Shown here piece by piece: positions 8,549-16,747 of a DNA stretch of 64,000 nucleotides. The stretch spans positions 310,001 through 374,000 of the forward strand of contig CAVPYY010000003.1 of assembly GCA_963710135.1 (NCBI GenBank), given 5' to 3'. The notes under the pieces are model-generated. The model was not told where the DNA came from, ran no database searches, and saw only the letters and a list, made by a program, of their open reading frames with translations. The DNA comes from SG8-30 sp963710135. GTDB taxonomy: Bacteria; Pseudomonadota; Gammaproteobacteria; Steroidobacterales; Steroidobacteraceae. The translations under genes were made by a program, and so were the position numbers. The stretch's first letter is position 1. Each line of letters begins with the position of its first letter.

Positions 8549-9247
8549 TCAGCCCGGACCCACCGATCCGGCCCGCAGGAAGCCCCCCAACTGCTCAGCC
8601 AACCGGTCGCAGGCCGTGCCCTGGACACGGGCGATGAACGGCAGCGGGACGATCACGCCCACCAGCGCGGACGTGCCGACGACGTTGGCCGACACCGAAC
8701 CTGCCGTCTTGGCCTCGCGCAGATCCCAGACCACGGCGTCATAATCGGATTCCTTTTCCCACCAGCCGAAGCCGATGCACCCGCCCCCGCCCGGTCCTAC
8801 CGCGCAGCTGATGCTGCCGCCACTGTCGGTCTCACGGGTCAGGCCGTCCACCCAGACGATGTAGCGAACCCCGCTCTCCTCCATCCGGTCGCGGACCTTC
8901 GGCTTCTCCAGCAGGCTCGCCAGCCCCTCCGCTCGCTGTGGCGCGGTGGACGGCTCGAACCAGGGGAACATCGCGTCCTGAAACTCGTCGTTGCCGCGCA
9001 CCAGGATGCCGGTTTCACGCGCGATCCGGTTGCTCACACAGTCCATGAAGTCGTCTTCGGCCGTCGCGCCCTCCACGTGCGGCTTGGCGAGAATGACCAC
9101 CGCCTCGGTGGCGCCGATCGCGGTGGCGAGCGAGCGTGTCTCACCCAGTTCGGCGGTCATGCAACCGGACAGCAGCGCGGCGGCGCTGGCCAGCAGGGCC
9201 ACACCAAGGGGCTGGTGCCGAAAGGTCGATGAAGCACATTGCGCCAT
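8549..9247 (-). CDS. lipoprotein of unknown function
   Basis: 232 aa from the ATG at 9247, which gives a clean lipoprotein signal peptide (MAQCASSTFRHQPLGVALLA then AALLSGC); a longer reading would put about 39 charged residues in front of it. The mature part has a nucleotide-fold-like pattern: VVILAKPH, then DDFMDCVSNRIARETGI, RYIVWVDGLTRET, and YDAVVWDLREAK followed by a hydrophobic loop (GVIVPLPFIARVQGTAC). Two cysteine-containing loops (SISCAVGPGGGGC) may form a disulfide. I do not recognise the family. It is transcribed towards the kinase operon, 103 bases before the low-complexity lipoprotein start, so it may be its first gene or a neighbour with its own promoter. Confidence 0.65.
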   Translation of the reverse strand: MAQCASSTFRHQPLGVALLASAAALLSGCMTAELGETRSLATAIGATEAVVILAKPHVEGATAEDDFMDCVSNRIARETGILVRGNDEFQDAMFPWFEPSTAPQRAEGLASLLEKPKVRDRMEESGVRYIVWVDGLTRETDSGGSISCAVGPGGGGCIGFGWWEKESDYDAVVWDLREAKTAGSVSANVVGTSALVGVIVPLPFIARVQGTACDRLAEQLGGFLRAGSVGPG

Positions 9248-9448
9248 GTCTGGGCCCTCGGTCGGAAGATAGCGGCCACCGGGCCGTTGCTCTGCTATGG
9301 AGATATACGCCGCGCTCGGCGGCGTCAAGCCGGGTGCGGCCCGAGGCGGCGACAACGCTGGCAACTGCCGCCAGGCAGGCCGGAACGCGCTCGATTCAAG
9401 GATTCCGCCGCTTCCGTTGTCCGCTGAACGGTCACGCTGCGCGTCGAA

Positions 9449-10684
9449 TCACCGGGAGTCGGGCTGCGGGAAGCGGTCCATGCGTCGCAACTCGCCGAAC
9501 CAGCGCGTCCACAGCCCGGCGATCAGCACGCTCGCCACGCCGCCGACGACCACCGCGGGCTTCAATCCCCACCACGCGGCCGTGACCCCGGACTCGAACT
9601 CGCCGAGCTCGTTCGACGCGCCGATGAACACCGCGCTGACCGCGCTCACCCGGCCGCGAATCGCATCGGGCGTTTCGAGCTGCACCAGCAGGTGGCGCAC
9701 GTACACGCTGACCATGTCGGCGGCCCCCAGGACCGCGAGCGCGGCCAGCGACACGAGGAAGTTTTCTGAAACGCCGAAGATGATGGTGGCCACCCCGAAC
9801 AGCGCCACGCCGCCCAGCATCGTCGGCCCGACGTGGCGCGTAAGCGGCCGCCAGGCAAGCGCCACCGCGACGATCGCCGCGCCCACGCCGGGCGCGGCCC
9901 GCAGCAGGCCGAGTCCTTCCGGCCCGACCGCCAGGACATCGCTGGCATAGGCCGGCAACAGCGCCGTCGCCCCACCGAACAGCACCGCGAACAGGTCGAG
10001 GGAGATCGCGGCGAACACGATTTTGCGGCGGTAGACGAAGCGCAGTCCCTCGAGCAGCGCGTGCACGCTGATGCCGTCCTCCGACGGTGGCGGTGGCGGC
10101 GCCCGCACGCCCAGCATCATCACCACGGCCGCGCCGAGCAGCGTTGCCACGCTCGCGTAGACCACCTCGGCGCCGAGCAGATAAACCAGGCCGCCGACGG
10201 CCGGGCCGGCGATGGTCGACAGCTGCCAGGTCGTCGAGTTGACCGCGACCGCGCGGCCGAACAGCGCGGGCGGCACCAGGTTCGGCAGCAGCGCCTGGCC
10301 GGTGGGCATGGCAAAAGCGCGTGCCGCACCGAACAGCACCATCACCGCGAACACCGGCCACACCACCGTCAGCTCGGCGAGGGTGAAGGCGAGCAGCAGC
10401 AACGCGCACAGCAGCTCGACCGCGTAGCAGCCCGACAGCACGCGTTGCCGCACATGCCGGTCGGCGAAGTGCCCGGCCGGCAGGACCAACAGCACGAAGG
10501 GCAGGAATTGCGACAGGCCGATCAGGCCCAGATCGAGCGGATCGCGGGTCGTCTCGTAGATCTGCCAGCCGACCGCGACCGTCTGCATCTGCACCGCGAC
10601 CGACACGCACAGACGTGCCGCGAGGAAACGGGTGAAACCGGGATGGGTCAGCAGCGCGCGCAGTTCAGTGGGCCGTGGCGGCAC
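9449..10684 (-). CDS. MFS transporter (MFS_3, EntS-like exporter type)
   Basis: 411 aa with about 12 hydrophobic helices. The N-terminal half opens with FTRFLAARLCVSVAVQMQTVAVGWQIYE, split by the pattern typical of the EntS/MFS_3 group, and has LPAGHFADRHVRQRVL as the loop 2-3 motif (GxxaDRxxRr). A Pro-rich loop PPPPPSEDG separates the two six-helix halves. The C-terminal half includes RGRVSAVSAVFIGASNELGEFESG, also characteristic of this group. It should be an inner-membrane proton-driven exporter of a small molecule; the substrate cannot be told. It is 28 bases after asd on the same strand, but the functional link is unclear. Confidence 0.85.
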   Translation of the reverse strand: MPPRPTELRALLTHPGFTRFLAARLCVSVAVQMQTVAVGWQIYETTRDPLDLGLIGLSQFLPFVLLVLPAGHFADRHVRQRVLSGCYAVELLCALLLLAFTLAELTVVWPVFAVMVLFGAARAFAMPTGQALLPNLVPPALFGRAVAVNSTTWQLSTIAGPAVGGLVYLLGAEVVYASVATLLGAAVVMMLGVRAPPPPPSEDGISVHALLEGLRFVYRRKIVFAAISLDLFAVLFGGATALLPAYASDVLAVGPEGLGLLRAAPGVGAAIVAVALAWRPLTRHVGPTMLGGVALFGVATIIFGVSENFLVSLAALAVLGAADMVSVYVRHLLVQLETPDAIRGRVSAVSAVFIGASNELGEFESGVTAAWWGLKPAVVVGGVASVLIAGLWTRWFGELRRMDRFPQPDSR

Positions 10685-10712
10685 CGCATCGCGTGGGGGA
10701 GTGGCGATGGCC

Positions 10713-11828
10713 TCAGGCCTCGAGCAGGATGCGCAGCATGCGCCGCAGCGGCTCGGCCGCTCCCCACAGCAGCTGGTCGCCGACGGTAAAGGCGCTCAGG
10801 TATTCGCCACCCATAGCGAGCTTGCGCAGCCGTCCAACCGGCACATCGAGCGACCCGGTCACCGCAGCAGGCGTGAGGCTGGCGAGCGACGCCTCGCGCT
10901 CGTTGGGCACCACGCGTACCCAGTCGTTGGCGCCGGCGAGCAGGCCCTCGATGTCGGCGAGTGGCAGGTCGCGCCGGAGCTTCAGGGTCAGCGCCTGGCT
11001 GTGGCAGCGCATCGCGCCGATGCGCACACACAGGCCGTCGATCGGAATCGGCGCGCCGCTGCGGCCGAGGATCTTGTTGCCCTCGGCGCCGGCCTTCCTT
11101 TCCTCGCGGCTCATGCCGTTGCCGAGGTCCTTGTCGATCCAGGGCAGCAAGCTGCCCGCCAGGGCGTGACCGAAGTGCCCGGTCGGCAGCCCGGGGGCGC
11201 GCAGCGCCGCGCTCACGCGCTGGTCGATGTCGAGAATGGCGCCGGCGGGATCCGCCAGCAGCGTTGCCGCGGACGCGTGCACGTAGCCCATCTGCTGCAG
11301 CAACTCGCGCATGTTCTGCGCGCCGGCGCCGGAAGCGGCCTGGTAGGTCATCGCCGTCGCCCACTCCACCAGGTCCGCGCGAAACAACCCGCCCAGCGCC
11401 ATCAGCATCAGGCTCACGGTGCAATTACCGCCGATCCAGTCGACCACGCCACGGGACAGTCCGCTGTCGATGACGTCGCGATTGACCGGGTCGAGGATGA
11501 TGATCGAGGAGTCGCGCATGCGCAGCGTCGAGGCCGCGTCGATCCAGTGCCCGCGCCAGCCCGCGGCGCGCAATGCAGGGTGCGTCGCGGCGGTGTAGTC
11601 GCCGCCCTGGCAGGAGATCAGGATTTCACAACCGGACAACGCGGCCAGGTCGGCGGCGTCGGCCAGCGGCGCCACCGGCCGGCCGATGTCGGGACCTGCA
11701 CCGCCCGCCTGTGAGGTGGAGAAGAACACGGGTTCGATCAGGTCGAAGTCGCCCTCGGCGCGCATCCGCGCCAGCAGCACGGAACCGACCATGCCCCGCC
11801 AGCCAATCACGCCTACCCGCCGCATCAC
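10713..11828 (-). CDS. asd: aspartate-semialdehyde dehydrogenase
   Basis: 371 aa, matching the Gram-negative Asd length. It reduces aspartyl phosphate to aspartate semialdehyde with NADPH, the branch point to lysine, diaminopimelate, threonine and methionine. The N-terminal Rossmann motif is VGVIGWRGMVGSVL; the catalytic cysteine is C136 in WIGGNCTVSLMLMALGGL, the sequence found in E. coli-type enzymes. HCSQ-like substrate residues are present downstream (RIGAMRCHSQALTLKL). The first ATG at 11828 gives a start typical of the family (MMRRVGVIGW). Divergent from the OmpA gene; transcribed with the MFS gene after it. Confidence 0.95.
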   Translation of the reverse strand: MMRRVGVIGWRGMVGSVLLARMRAEGDFDLIEPVFFSTSQAGGAGPDIGRPVAPLADAADLAALSGCEILISCQGGDYTAATHPALRAAGWRGHWIDAASTLRMRDSSIIILDPVNRDVIDSGLSRGVVDWIGGNCTVSLMLMALGGLFRADLVEWATAMTYQAASGAGAQNMRELLQQMGYVHASAATLLADPAGAILDIDQRVSAALRAPGLPTGHFGHALAGSLLPWIDKDLGNGMSREERKAGAEGNKILGRSGAPIPIDGLCVRIGAMRCHSQALTLKLRRDLPLADIEGLLAGANDWVRVVPNEREASLASLTPAAVTGSLDVPVGRLRKLAMGGEYLSAFTVGDQLLWGAAEPLRRMLRILLEA

Positions 11829-11867
11829 CTACTCCGCAACACCCTGAGTTGTCTCGCCCGGCGCGCA

Positions 11868-11873
11868 ACTATA
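11868..11873 (-). promoter_or_regulatory. possible -10 element for asd
   Basis: TATAGT read on the minus strand, 40 bases upstream of the asd ATG in the 148-base gap shared with the divergent OmpA gene. No convincing -35 is present, so this is a weak call. Confidence 0.3.
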
Positions 11874-11976
11874 GCGCCTCGCGGCGACGCCCTGTTGCGG
11901 GTGCCGCCGTGCGCCCGCGGGAAGGCGCATAATGGGGAGCTAGTTTGCACCCCGCTCACTTCGGAGACCGCTGACC

Positions 11977-13416
11977 ATGTTCCAGCTACCGCACCGGCCG
12001 TATGTCGTCACCCTGCTCATGACGGCCGTCATGCTCGCCGCGCCTGCCCGCGCCCAGGACCTGCGCGCACCGCTGTTCGATGAAACCGACCGCGCCCTGG
12101 CGGAAGCCCGCGCGGCGCAACTCGACCTGCTGGCGCCGCGCACCTACGGTCGCGCGCTGAGTGCCTACACCGACGCCGACAGCGCCTTCCGTCGCGGGCG
12201 CGACCTGTCGGGTATCGAGTCGGATCTGCGCGAAGCCCGGCTGCTGCTGGTCGAGGCGACCCGCCTGGCCGGCATCTCGAAAGTGACCCTCGCCTCGGCC
12301 CTGAAGACGCGCGAAGCCGCGCGCACCGCGGATGCCAGCGGGCTGGCCACCAGTCTCTGGAAGGACGCCGAGTCCACCTTTGAGCGCGCCGCACGCGAAG
12401 TCGAGCGCGGCGACACCCGCGACGCCGCGCGGCTCGGCAAGCAGGCCGAGGAGGAATACCGCGACGCCGAACTCGCCGCCATCAAGAAAAGCCTGCTCGA
12501 AGAGGCCCGCCGGCTCGTCAAGCAGGTCGACAAGGACCGCGCCGATCGCTATGCGCCGGTCACGGCCGAATCCGCCGGCCAGCTGCTGACCGACGCCGAG
12601 CGCGAACTCGAGCAGAATCGCTACGACTCCGACCGGGCGCGCGATCTCGCGCAGCAGGCGAAGTACCAGGCGGAGCATGCCCTCTATCTCGCCGCGCGCA
12701 TCCGCCAGGCTCGCGACGACCGCAACGGCCTGGAGAAGCTGATCCTCGAGCTCGAGCAGCCGCTGATCGCCATCGCCAGCTCGGTGGACCTGCCGCCGGG
12801 ATTGCAGAACGGCCCGGATGCGACCACCCGGCGCATCATCGCCGCCATCCAGGCCTTGCAGGAATCCAACCGCAACCTGACCCAGGACCTGGCGGACGCC
12901 AAGGCGCTCGAGGAGGAAATGCGCGGCACGCTCGGCGGCCTGACCGAGGAGCGCTCGGCCATGCAGTCGAAGCTGGAGGCGCAGAACGAACTGCGCCGGC
13001 AGGTCGAGGCCGTCGACGCGACGTTCGCACCCGACGAGGCGCTGGTGTTCCGGCAGGGCAACGACATCATCGTGCGCCTGATCGGCCTGAGCTTCCCGGT
13101 CGGCAGCGCGACCATCGAGCCGCAGAACTTCGCCCTGCTGACAAAGGTGCAGAACGCGATCCGCATCTTCCCGGGCTCGTCGCTGCTGATCGAGGGGCAC
13201 ACCGACTCCTTCGGCAGCGACGCGACGAATCTCACGCTGTCCGAGGAGCGCGCCAACGCGGTGCGCGAGTACCTGATTGCGAACATGGGCCTCGACCCAA
13301 CCAGCATCCAGGCGCTCGGCTACGGTGAGACCCGCCCGATCGCCAACAACGAGACGCCGGACGGGCGTGCCCGCAACCGGCGCATCGACGTGGTCATCGG
13401 CCGCCCGGCGCAGTAA
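11977..13416 (+). CDS. OmpA-family outer-membrane protein with DUF4398-type helical N-terminus
   Basis: 479 aa. Signal peptide at about 1-26 (TAVMLAAPARA cleavage). Residues 30-330 are almost entirely alpha-helical and charged (coiled coil), starting with a DUF4398-like segment (AEARAAQLDLLAPRTYGRAL). The C-terminal 120 residues are an OmpA/MotB peptidoglycan-binding domain: ILIEGHTDSFGSDATNLTLSEERANAVREYL and GYGETRPIANNETPDGRARNRRIDVVI, with the conserved diaminopimelate-binding Asp and Arg. It should sit in the periplasm or outer membrane and hold the envelope to the cell wall. GNAT follows after 32 bases on the same strand. It is not part of the MotA-type operon at the left of the window, although such domains are the usual partners of MotA. 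Confidence 0.88.
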   Translation: MFQLPHRPYVVTLLMTAVMLAAPARAQDLRAPLFDETDRALAEARAAQLDLLAPRTYGRALSAYTDADSAFRRGRDLSGIESDLREARLLLVEATRLAGISKVTLASALKTREAARTADASGLATSLWKDAESTFERAAREVERGDTRDAARLGKQAEEEYRDAELAAIKKSLLEEARRLVKQVDKDRADRYAPVTAESAGQLLTDAERELEQNRYDSDRARDLAQQAKYQAEHALYLAARIRQARDDRNGLEKLILELEQPLIAIASSVDLPPGLQNGPDATTRRIIAAIQALQESNRNLTQDLADAKALEEEMRGTLGGLTEERSAMQSKLEAQNELRRQVEAVDATFAPDEALVFRQGNDIIVRLIGLSFPVGSATIEPQNFALLTKVQNAIRIFPGSSLLIEGHTDSFGSDATNLTLSEERANAVREYLIANMGLDPTSIQALGYGETRPIANNETPDGRARNRRIDVVIGRPAQ

Positions 13417-13448
13417 CGCGCCCGAGGCCGCGGACCCGGGGCACGCGC

Positions 13449-14003
13449 GTGCCGATTCAGCCCGTGCTGGACGGTACGCGCGTGCGCCTGCGACCGTTCG
13501 CCGATGCCGACGCGCCCGTCGTGCAACGCCTGGCCGGCGATCGCGACGTCGCCGGCATGACGCGTGAGATCCCGCATCCCTACCTGGACGGCATGGCCGA
13601 GGCCTGGATGGGCAACATGCGGCGCAAATGGGGCCTGGGCGAAGGCGTCGCCTTCGCAGTGTGCCTGCAGCCGGCAGGTGATCTCATCGGCTGCGTCAGC
13701 CTCGCCATCGACGCGGCGAAGCGCAGTGCTGAAATGGGCTACTGGATCGGTAAGCCCTACTGGAACCAGGGCTACGCGACGGATGCCGCCCGCCGCCTGC
13801 TGGCTTTCGGCTTCGGGGAACTCGGGCTGCAGCGAATCAGCGCACACCACTTGACGCGCAATCCGGGCTCCGGCCGCGTAATGCAGAAGATCGGGCTCAG
13901 GTACGAGGGCCGGCGCGCCGCGCACGTCGTGCACCGCGGGGGGCATGAAGACATAGAGCTGTACGGACTGGCGGCCGACGACTACCGGCGCGCCACGGCA
14001 TGA
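13449..14003 (+). CDS. GNAT N-acetyltransferase (RimJ/RimL type)
   Basis: 184 aa with a GTG start at 13449, which gives the typical opening for this group (PVLDGTRVRLRPFADADAP). The acetyl-CoA-binding region is GYWIGKPYWNQGYATDAARRLLAFGF, and it ends with the RimJ-like block LGLQRISAHHLTRNPGSGRVMQKIGLRYEG. Proteins of this group acetylate the N-terminal amine of ribosomal proteins or small molecules and antibiotics; the substrate cannot be told. It lies 32 bases after the OmpA gene and converges on the MOSC gene, with only 13 bases between the stops. Confidence 0.88.
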   Translation: MPIQPVLDGTRVRLRPFADADAPVVQRLAGDRDVAGMTREIPHPYLDGMAEAWMGNMRRKWGLGEGVAFAVCLQPAGDLIGCVSLAIDAAKRSAEMGYWIGKPYWNQGYATDAARRLLAFGFGELGLQRISAHHLTRNPGSGRVMQKIGLRYEGRRAAHVVHRGGHEDIELYGLAADDYRRATA

Positions 14004-14016
14004 GGTCCAGGCGCGA

Positions 14017-14541
14017 CTAAGCCTCGTCCCGGGTCATCGCACCCGCCTCGACCAGCACTACCGGGTCATCGACGCGCACGACGCCGGGCTCGAGCACCCG
14101 CGCGGTGATGCCACCGTGGCCGCGCATGGCGTTGAAGCCGCCGGCGCCCAGTGCCAGCTCCATCTGCTGGCACGGCGCGCAGATGCCGGTGCCCTGCAGC
14201 AGCACGTCGCCCACGCGAAAGGTCGCGTGACGCAGCGCGTAGAGGTTGAGTCCCGAGACGACGATGTTGCGGCGGGTCAACGATGGATCGATCGCCTTCA
14301 GCCCCAGGATGCCGGCGACCGCGGCGAGATGCTCGTGCTGGATTAGCGTCACCTGTCGCTTGCTGGCCGGCGTGCCCTTGAAGCGGTCGCCCGCGAGACC
14401 CTTGCCGGGCGCCGCGGCGACCTCGGCCACGGCGCGCAGCGGCTCGCCACGCCCGGGACGAAGCCCGATCCAGCGCACCTGCCCGGTCTGCGGCATGGTG
14501 CCAAGCAGCCGCTCGAGTATCGTCGGTTGGTCCGCCGCCAT
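14017..14541 (-). CDS. MOSC-domain protein
   Basis: 174 aa, essentially one MOSC domain (molybdenum-cofactor sulfurase C-terminal type). Recognisable parts are VRWIGLRPGRGEPL, GLAGDRFKG, KRQVTLIQHEHL, RRNIVVSGLNL and a conserved cysteine pair GICAPCQQM, then FNAMRGHGGITARVLEPG. Members bind molybdenum cofactor or carry sulfur; free-standing ones include YiiM-type 6-N-hydroxylaminopurine reductase components. The exact substrate is unknown. It starts three bases after the photolyase stop, so it is the last gene of a DUF3429-photolyase-MOSC unit. Confidence 0.88.
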   Translation of the reverse strand: MAADQPTILERLLGTMPQTGQVRWIGLRPGRGEPLRAVAEVAAAPGKGLAGDRFKGTPASKRQVTLIQHEHLAAVAGILGLKAIDPSLTRRNIVVSGLNLYALRHATFRVGDVLLQGTGICAPCQQMELALGAGGFNAMRGHGGITARVLEPGVVRVDDPVVLVEAGAMTRDEA

Positions 14542-14544
14542 CGC

Positions 14545-16144
14545 CTACTCCCCCAGCGAAAGATCGAGTTGGCCCGCGGGCGGCCGCGCAAGTGTGTCGT
14601 CCCGCCCGGCCAGCCGGCGGACTTGCGAGCGCCGGCGGTCGGCCGAGCCTGCGGCGCCACGCCGGCTGCCGTGCATCTCGTAGACGCGTGCCGCCTCGCG
14701 GCGCCCGGCGGCGCTGCCGCGCACCCGCCCGATCCGTTCGCGCGCCAGGCGCGCCGCTTTGTCGTGATCGACGACGGGCAGCGGGTACTGCTTGCCGACG
14801 CGCACGCCAAGGCGCTGTTGCATCGTGGCCGGAAGGCGCCAGGGCTCGTGCACCAGGGCGCCAGGCACGCCCGCCAGCTCGGGCACCCACTGCCGGATGA
14901 AATCCCCACGCGGGTCGTGCTCGACACCCTGCTTGAGCGGATTATAGATCCTGAGCGTATTGATGCCGGTGACACCACTCTGCATCTGCAGCTGCGAGAA
15001 ATGGATGCCCGGTTCGTAGTCGGTGAACTGCCGCGCCAGGAAATCCTTGAAGCTGCGCCAGTCGAGCCAGAGGTGGTAGGCCGCGAACGAGGTCAGCATC
15101 GCGCGCATGCGGAAATTGATCCAGCCCTGCGACTGCAGGGCACGCATGCAGGCATCGACAAACGGGAACCCGGTCTGGCCGTGTTGCCAGGCCTGCAGCA
15201 GCGCGCGATCCGGCTCGCCGCGGAGCTCCTCGTAGGCGCGGTTGAAGCAGCGGAACTCGATGTCCGGCTCGCTCTCCAGCTTCTGCATGAAGTGGCAATG
15301 CCAGTGCAGGCGCGACAGAAAGGCGGCATAGGGCCGTCGCGGGATCGCTGCGCCGCCCTCCCCGCCGGCCAGCCGCGGCACGGGTGGCGTGCACGACCTG
15401 CCGCACGGACACGTTGCCCCACGCGAGGTACGGAGAGAGCCTCGAACACGACTGCAACGCCGTGGCGGGGGCGGACATCTCGCGGTGATAGTTCCTGCCG
15501 CGCTCCGCCAGGAACGAGGCGAGCGTCAGCCCGGCATGGCGCTCGCCGCCTTGCTGCACCGCGCCGCGCGCAGCGACCGCGGGCGCGCAGTCAACGAGCT
15601 GCGAGTCCGGCGCAGCGGGGATCTCGCCCGGCGCAATGCCCGCCAGCGGTGCGAGCGACGCCGGCGGCGGCAGTGTCGGCGCACACATGCGTTCCTGCCA
15701 GCGCCGCGCCCAGCCATCGCGGCTGGCCAGGCGACGCACCACGCCATTCTGCGGGAACTCGTGCCAGGCAATGCCCTGGGCGCGACACCAGGCCTTGACC
15801 GCCAGGTCGCGCCGATAGCTCAGCGCGTTGCCGGTCTCCTCGTGCGACCACAGCGCCGCGACGCGCTGGCGTCTGGCCAGCCGCTCCAGGATCTCGACGA
15901 CCTCTCCGGTCCTCACGACCAGCGGTTGACCGAGTTCGGCAAGCCGGGACCGCAACTCGAGCAGGGAGTCGTGGACGAAGCGCCAATGAAGCGCGTCGGC
16001 GTCCGGCGCCGACAGCATCGTGGGCTCGATGACGTACAGCGGCAGCACCGGGCCGCGCGCCGCAGCGTCGTGCAGGGGCCGATGATCGGCGACGCGCAGA
16101 TCGCGCTTGAACCAGACGACCTGCAGCGGGATGTCCGCGGGCAA
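14545..16144 (-). pseudogene. photolyase/cryptochrome-family protein, one frameshift
   Basis: A 532-aa protein is restored if one base is removed between about 15372 and 15400. The N-terminal part has the photolyase alpha/beta domain: VVWFKRDLRVADHRPL and WSHEETGNALSYRRD, then SRLSPYLAWGNVSVRQV. The second part, in the next frame, gives the FAD-binding helical domain: SRLHWHCHFMQKLE, ALLQAWQHGQTGFPFVDACMRAL, WINFRMRAMLTSF, SGVTGINTLRIYNP. It should be a light-driven DNA repair enzyme or a photoreceptor; which one is not clear. Apart from the single shift nothing is lost, so this may be a sequencing error and not a dead gene. It starts three bases after DUF3429 and precedes MOSC by three bases. 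Confidence 0.85.
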
Positions 16145-16147
16145 GCA

Positions 16148-16615
16148 TCAAAGCGGCGCGAGCGTCGATGACATCAAGCCGAGACCAAGCGCCACGCAGG
16201 CCACCAGCGTCAGCCAGCGGCGCAGGCCGAGATACGCAGGCGGCACGACCGCCGGGCCGAGGACACGGTGCTCGTACAGCCAGAAGCCGCCGAAGGCCGC
16301 GACCTGGACGGCGATCGCCGCATCGAACGGCAGGAACAGCGTCGCCCAGCCGGCCAGCGACGGCAGGACCCCGATCGCCAGGAGACCGCTCGCGCGCTCG
16401 CCGCGGGCACGCAGCACGAGCCCCCAGTGCACGCCGCCCAGGAACGCGAGGATCACGGCGCCGTATCCGACCAGCACCCGCCCGGCGAGCTCGCGGGCCG
16501 CCAGGTCCGGCGCGGCCAGCATGACGCCGGCGCAGGCGAGGAACGGGATCAGGCCGCCATAGCCCAGCGCCGCGGTCCACGGTGGCAGGGCATTCGGCGA
16601 GTCGGATGCATTCAT
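16148..16615 (-). CDS. DUF3429 integral membrane protein
   Basis: 155 aa, about five transmembrane helices, with the family hallmarks ALGYGGLIPFLAC near the start and YGAVILAFLGGVHWGL in the middle (the Gly-Gly-Val-His-Trp-Gly motif). The molecular role of DUF3429 proteins is not established; they are often found beside photolyase genes, as here (three bases before the photolyase start). First gene of the three-gene unit. The first ATG gives a charged N-terminus and a normal family start. Confidence 0.85.
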   Translation of the reverse strand: MNASDSPNALPPWTAALGYGGLIPFLACAGVMLAAPDLAARELAGRVLVGYGAVILAFLGGVHWGLVLRARGERASGLLAIGVLPSLAGWATLFLPFDAAIAVQVAAFGGFWLYEHRVLGPAVVPPAYLGLRRWLTLVACVALGLGLMSSTLAPL

Positions 16616-16747
16616 GAGGACGGACTCCAGGGCGTCGGCGGGGCGATTATCGGGCGCAGGCTGTGCCGCATGCCACGCCCCACGGCTGCGTCAACGGGCA
16701 CCGGGAGCATAGACTAGCGGCTTCCGCAGGCTGCCCGGACCCTGGCC

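Noticed and set aside
11986..13200. Long antisense frames over the OmpA gene and many other genes
   Set aside because: Arg/Gln/Ala-rich translations without family features, caused by third-position GC on the other strand.
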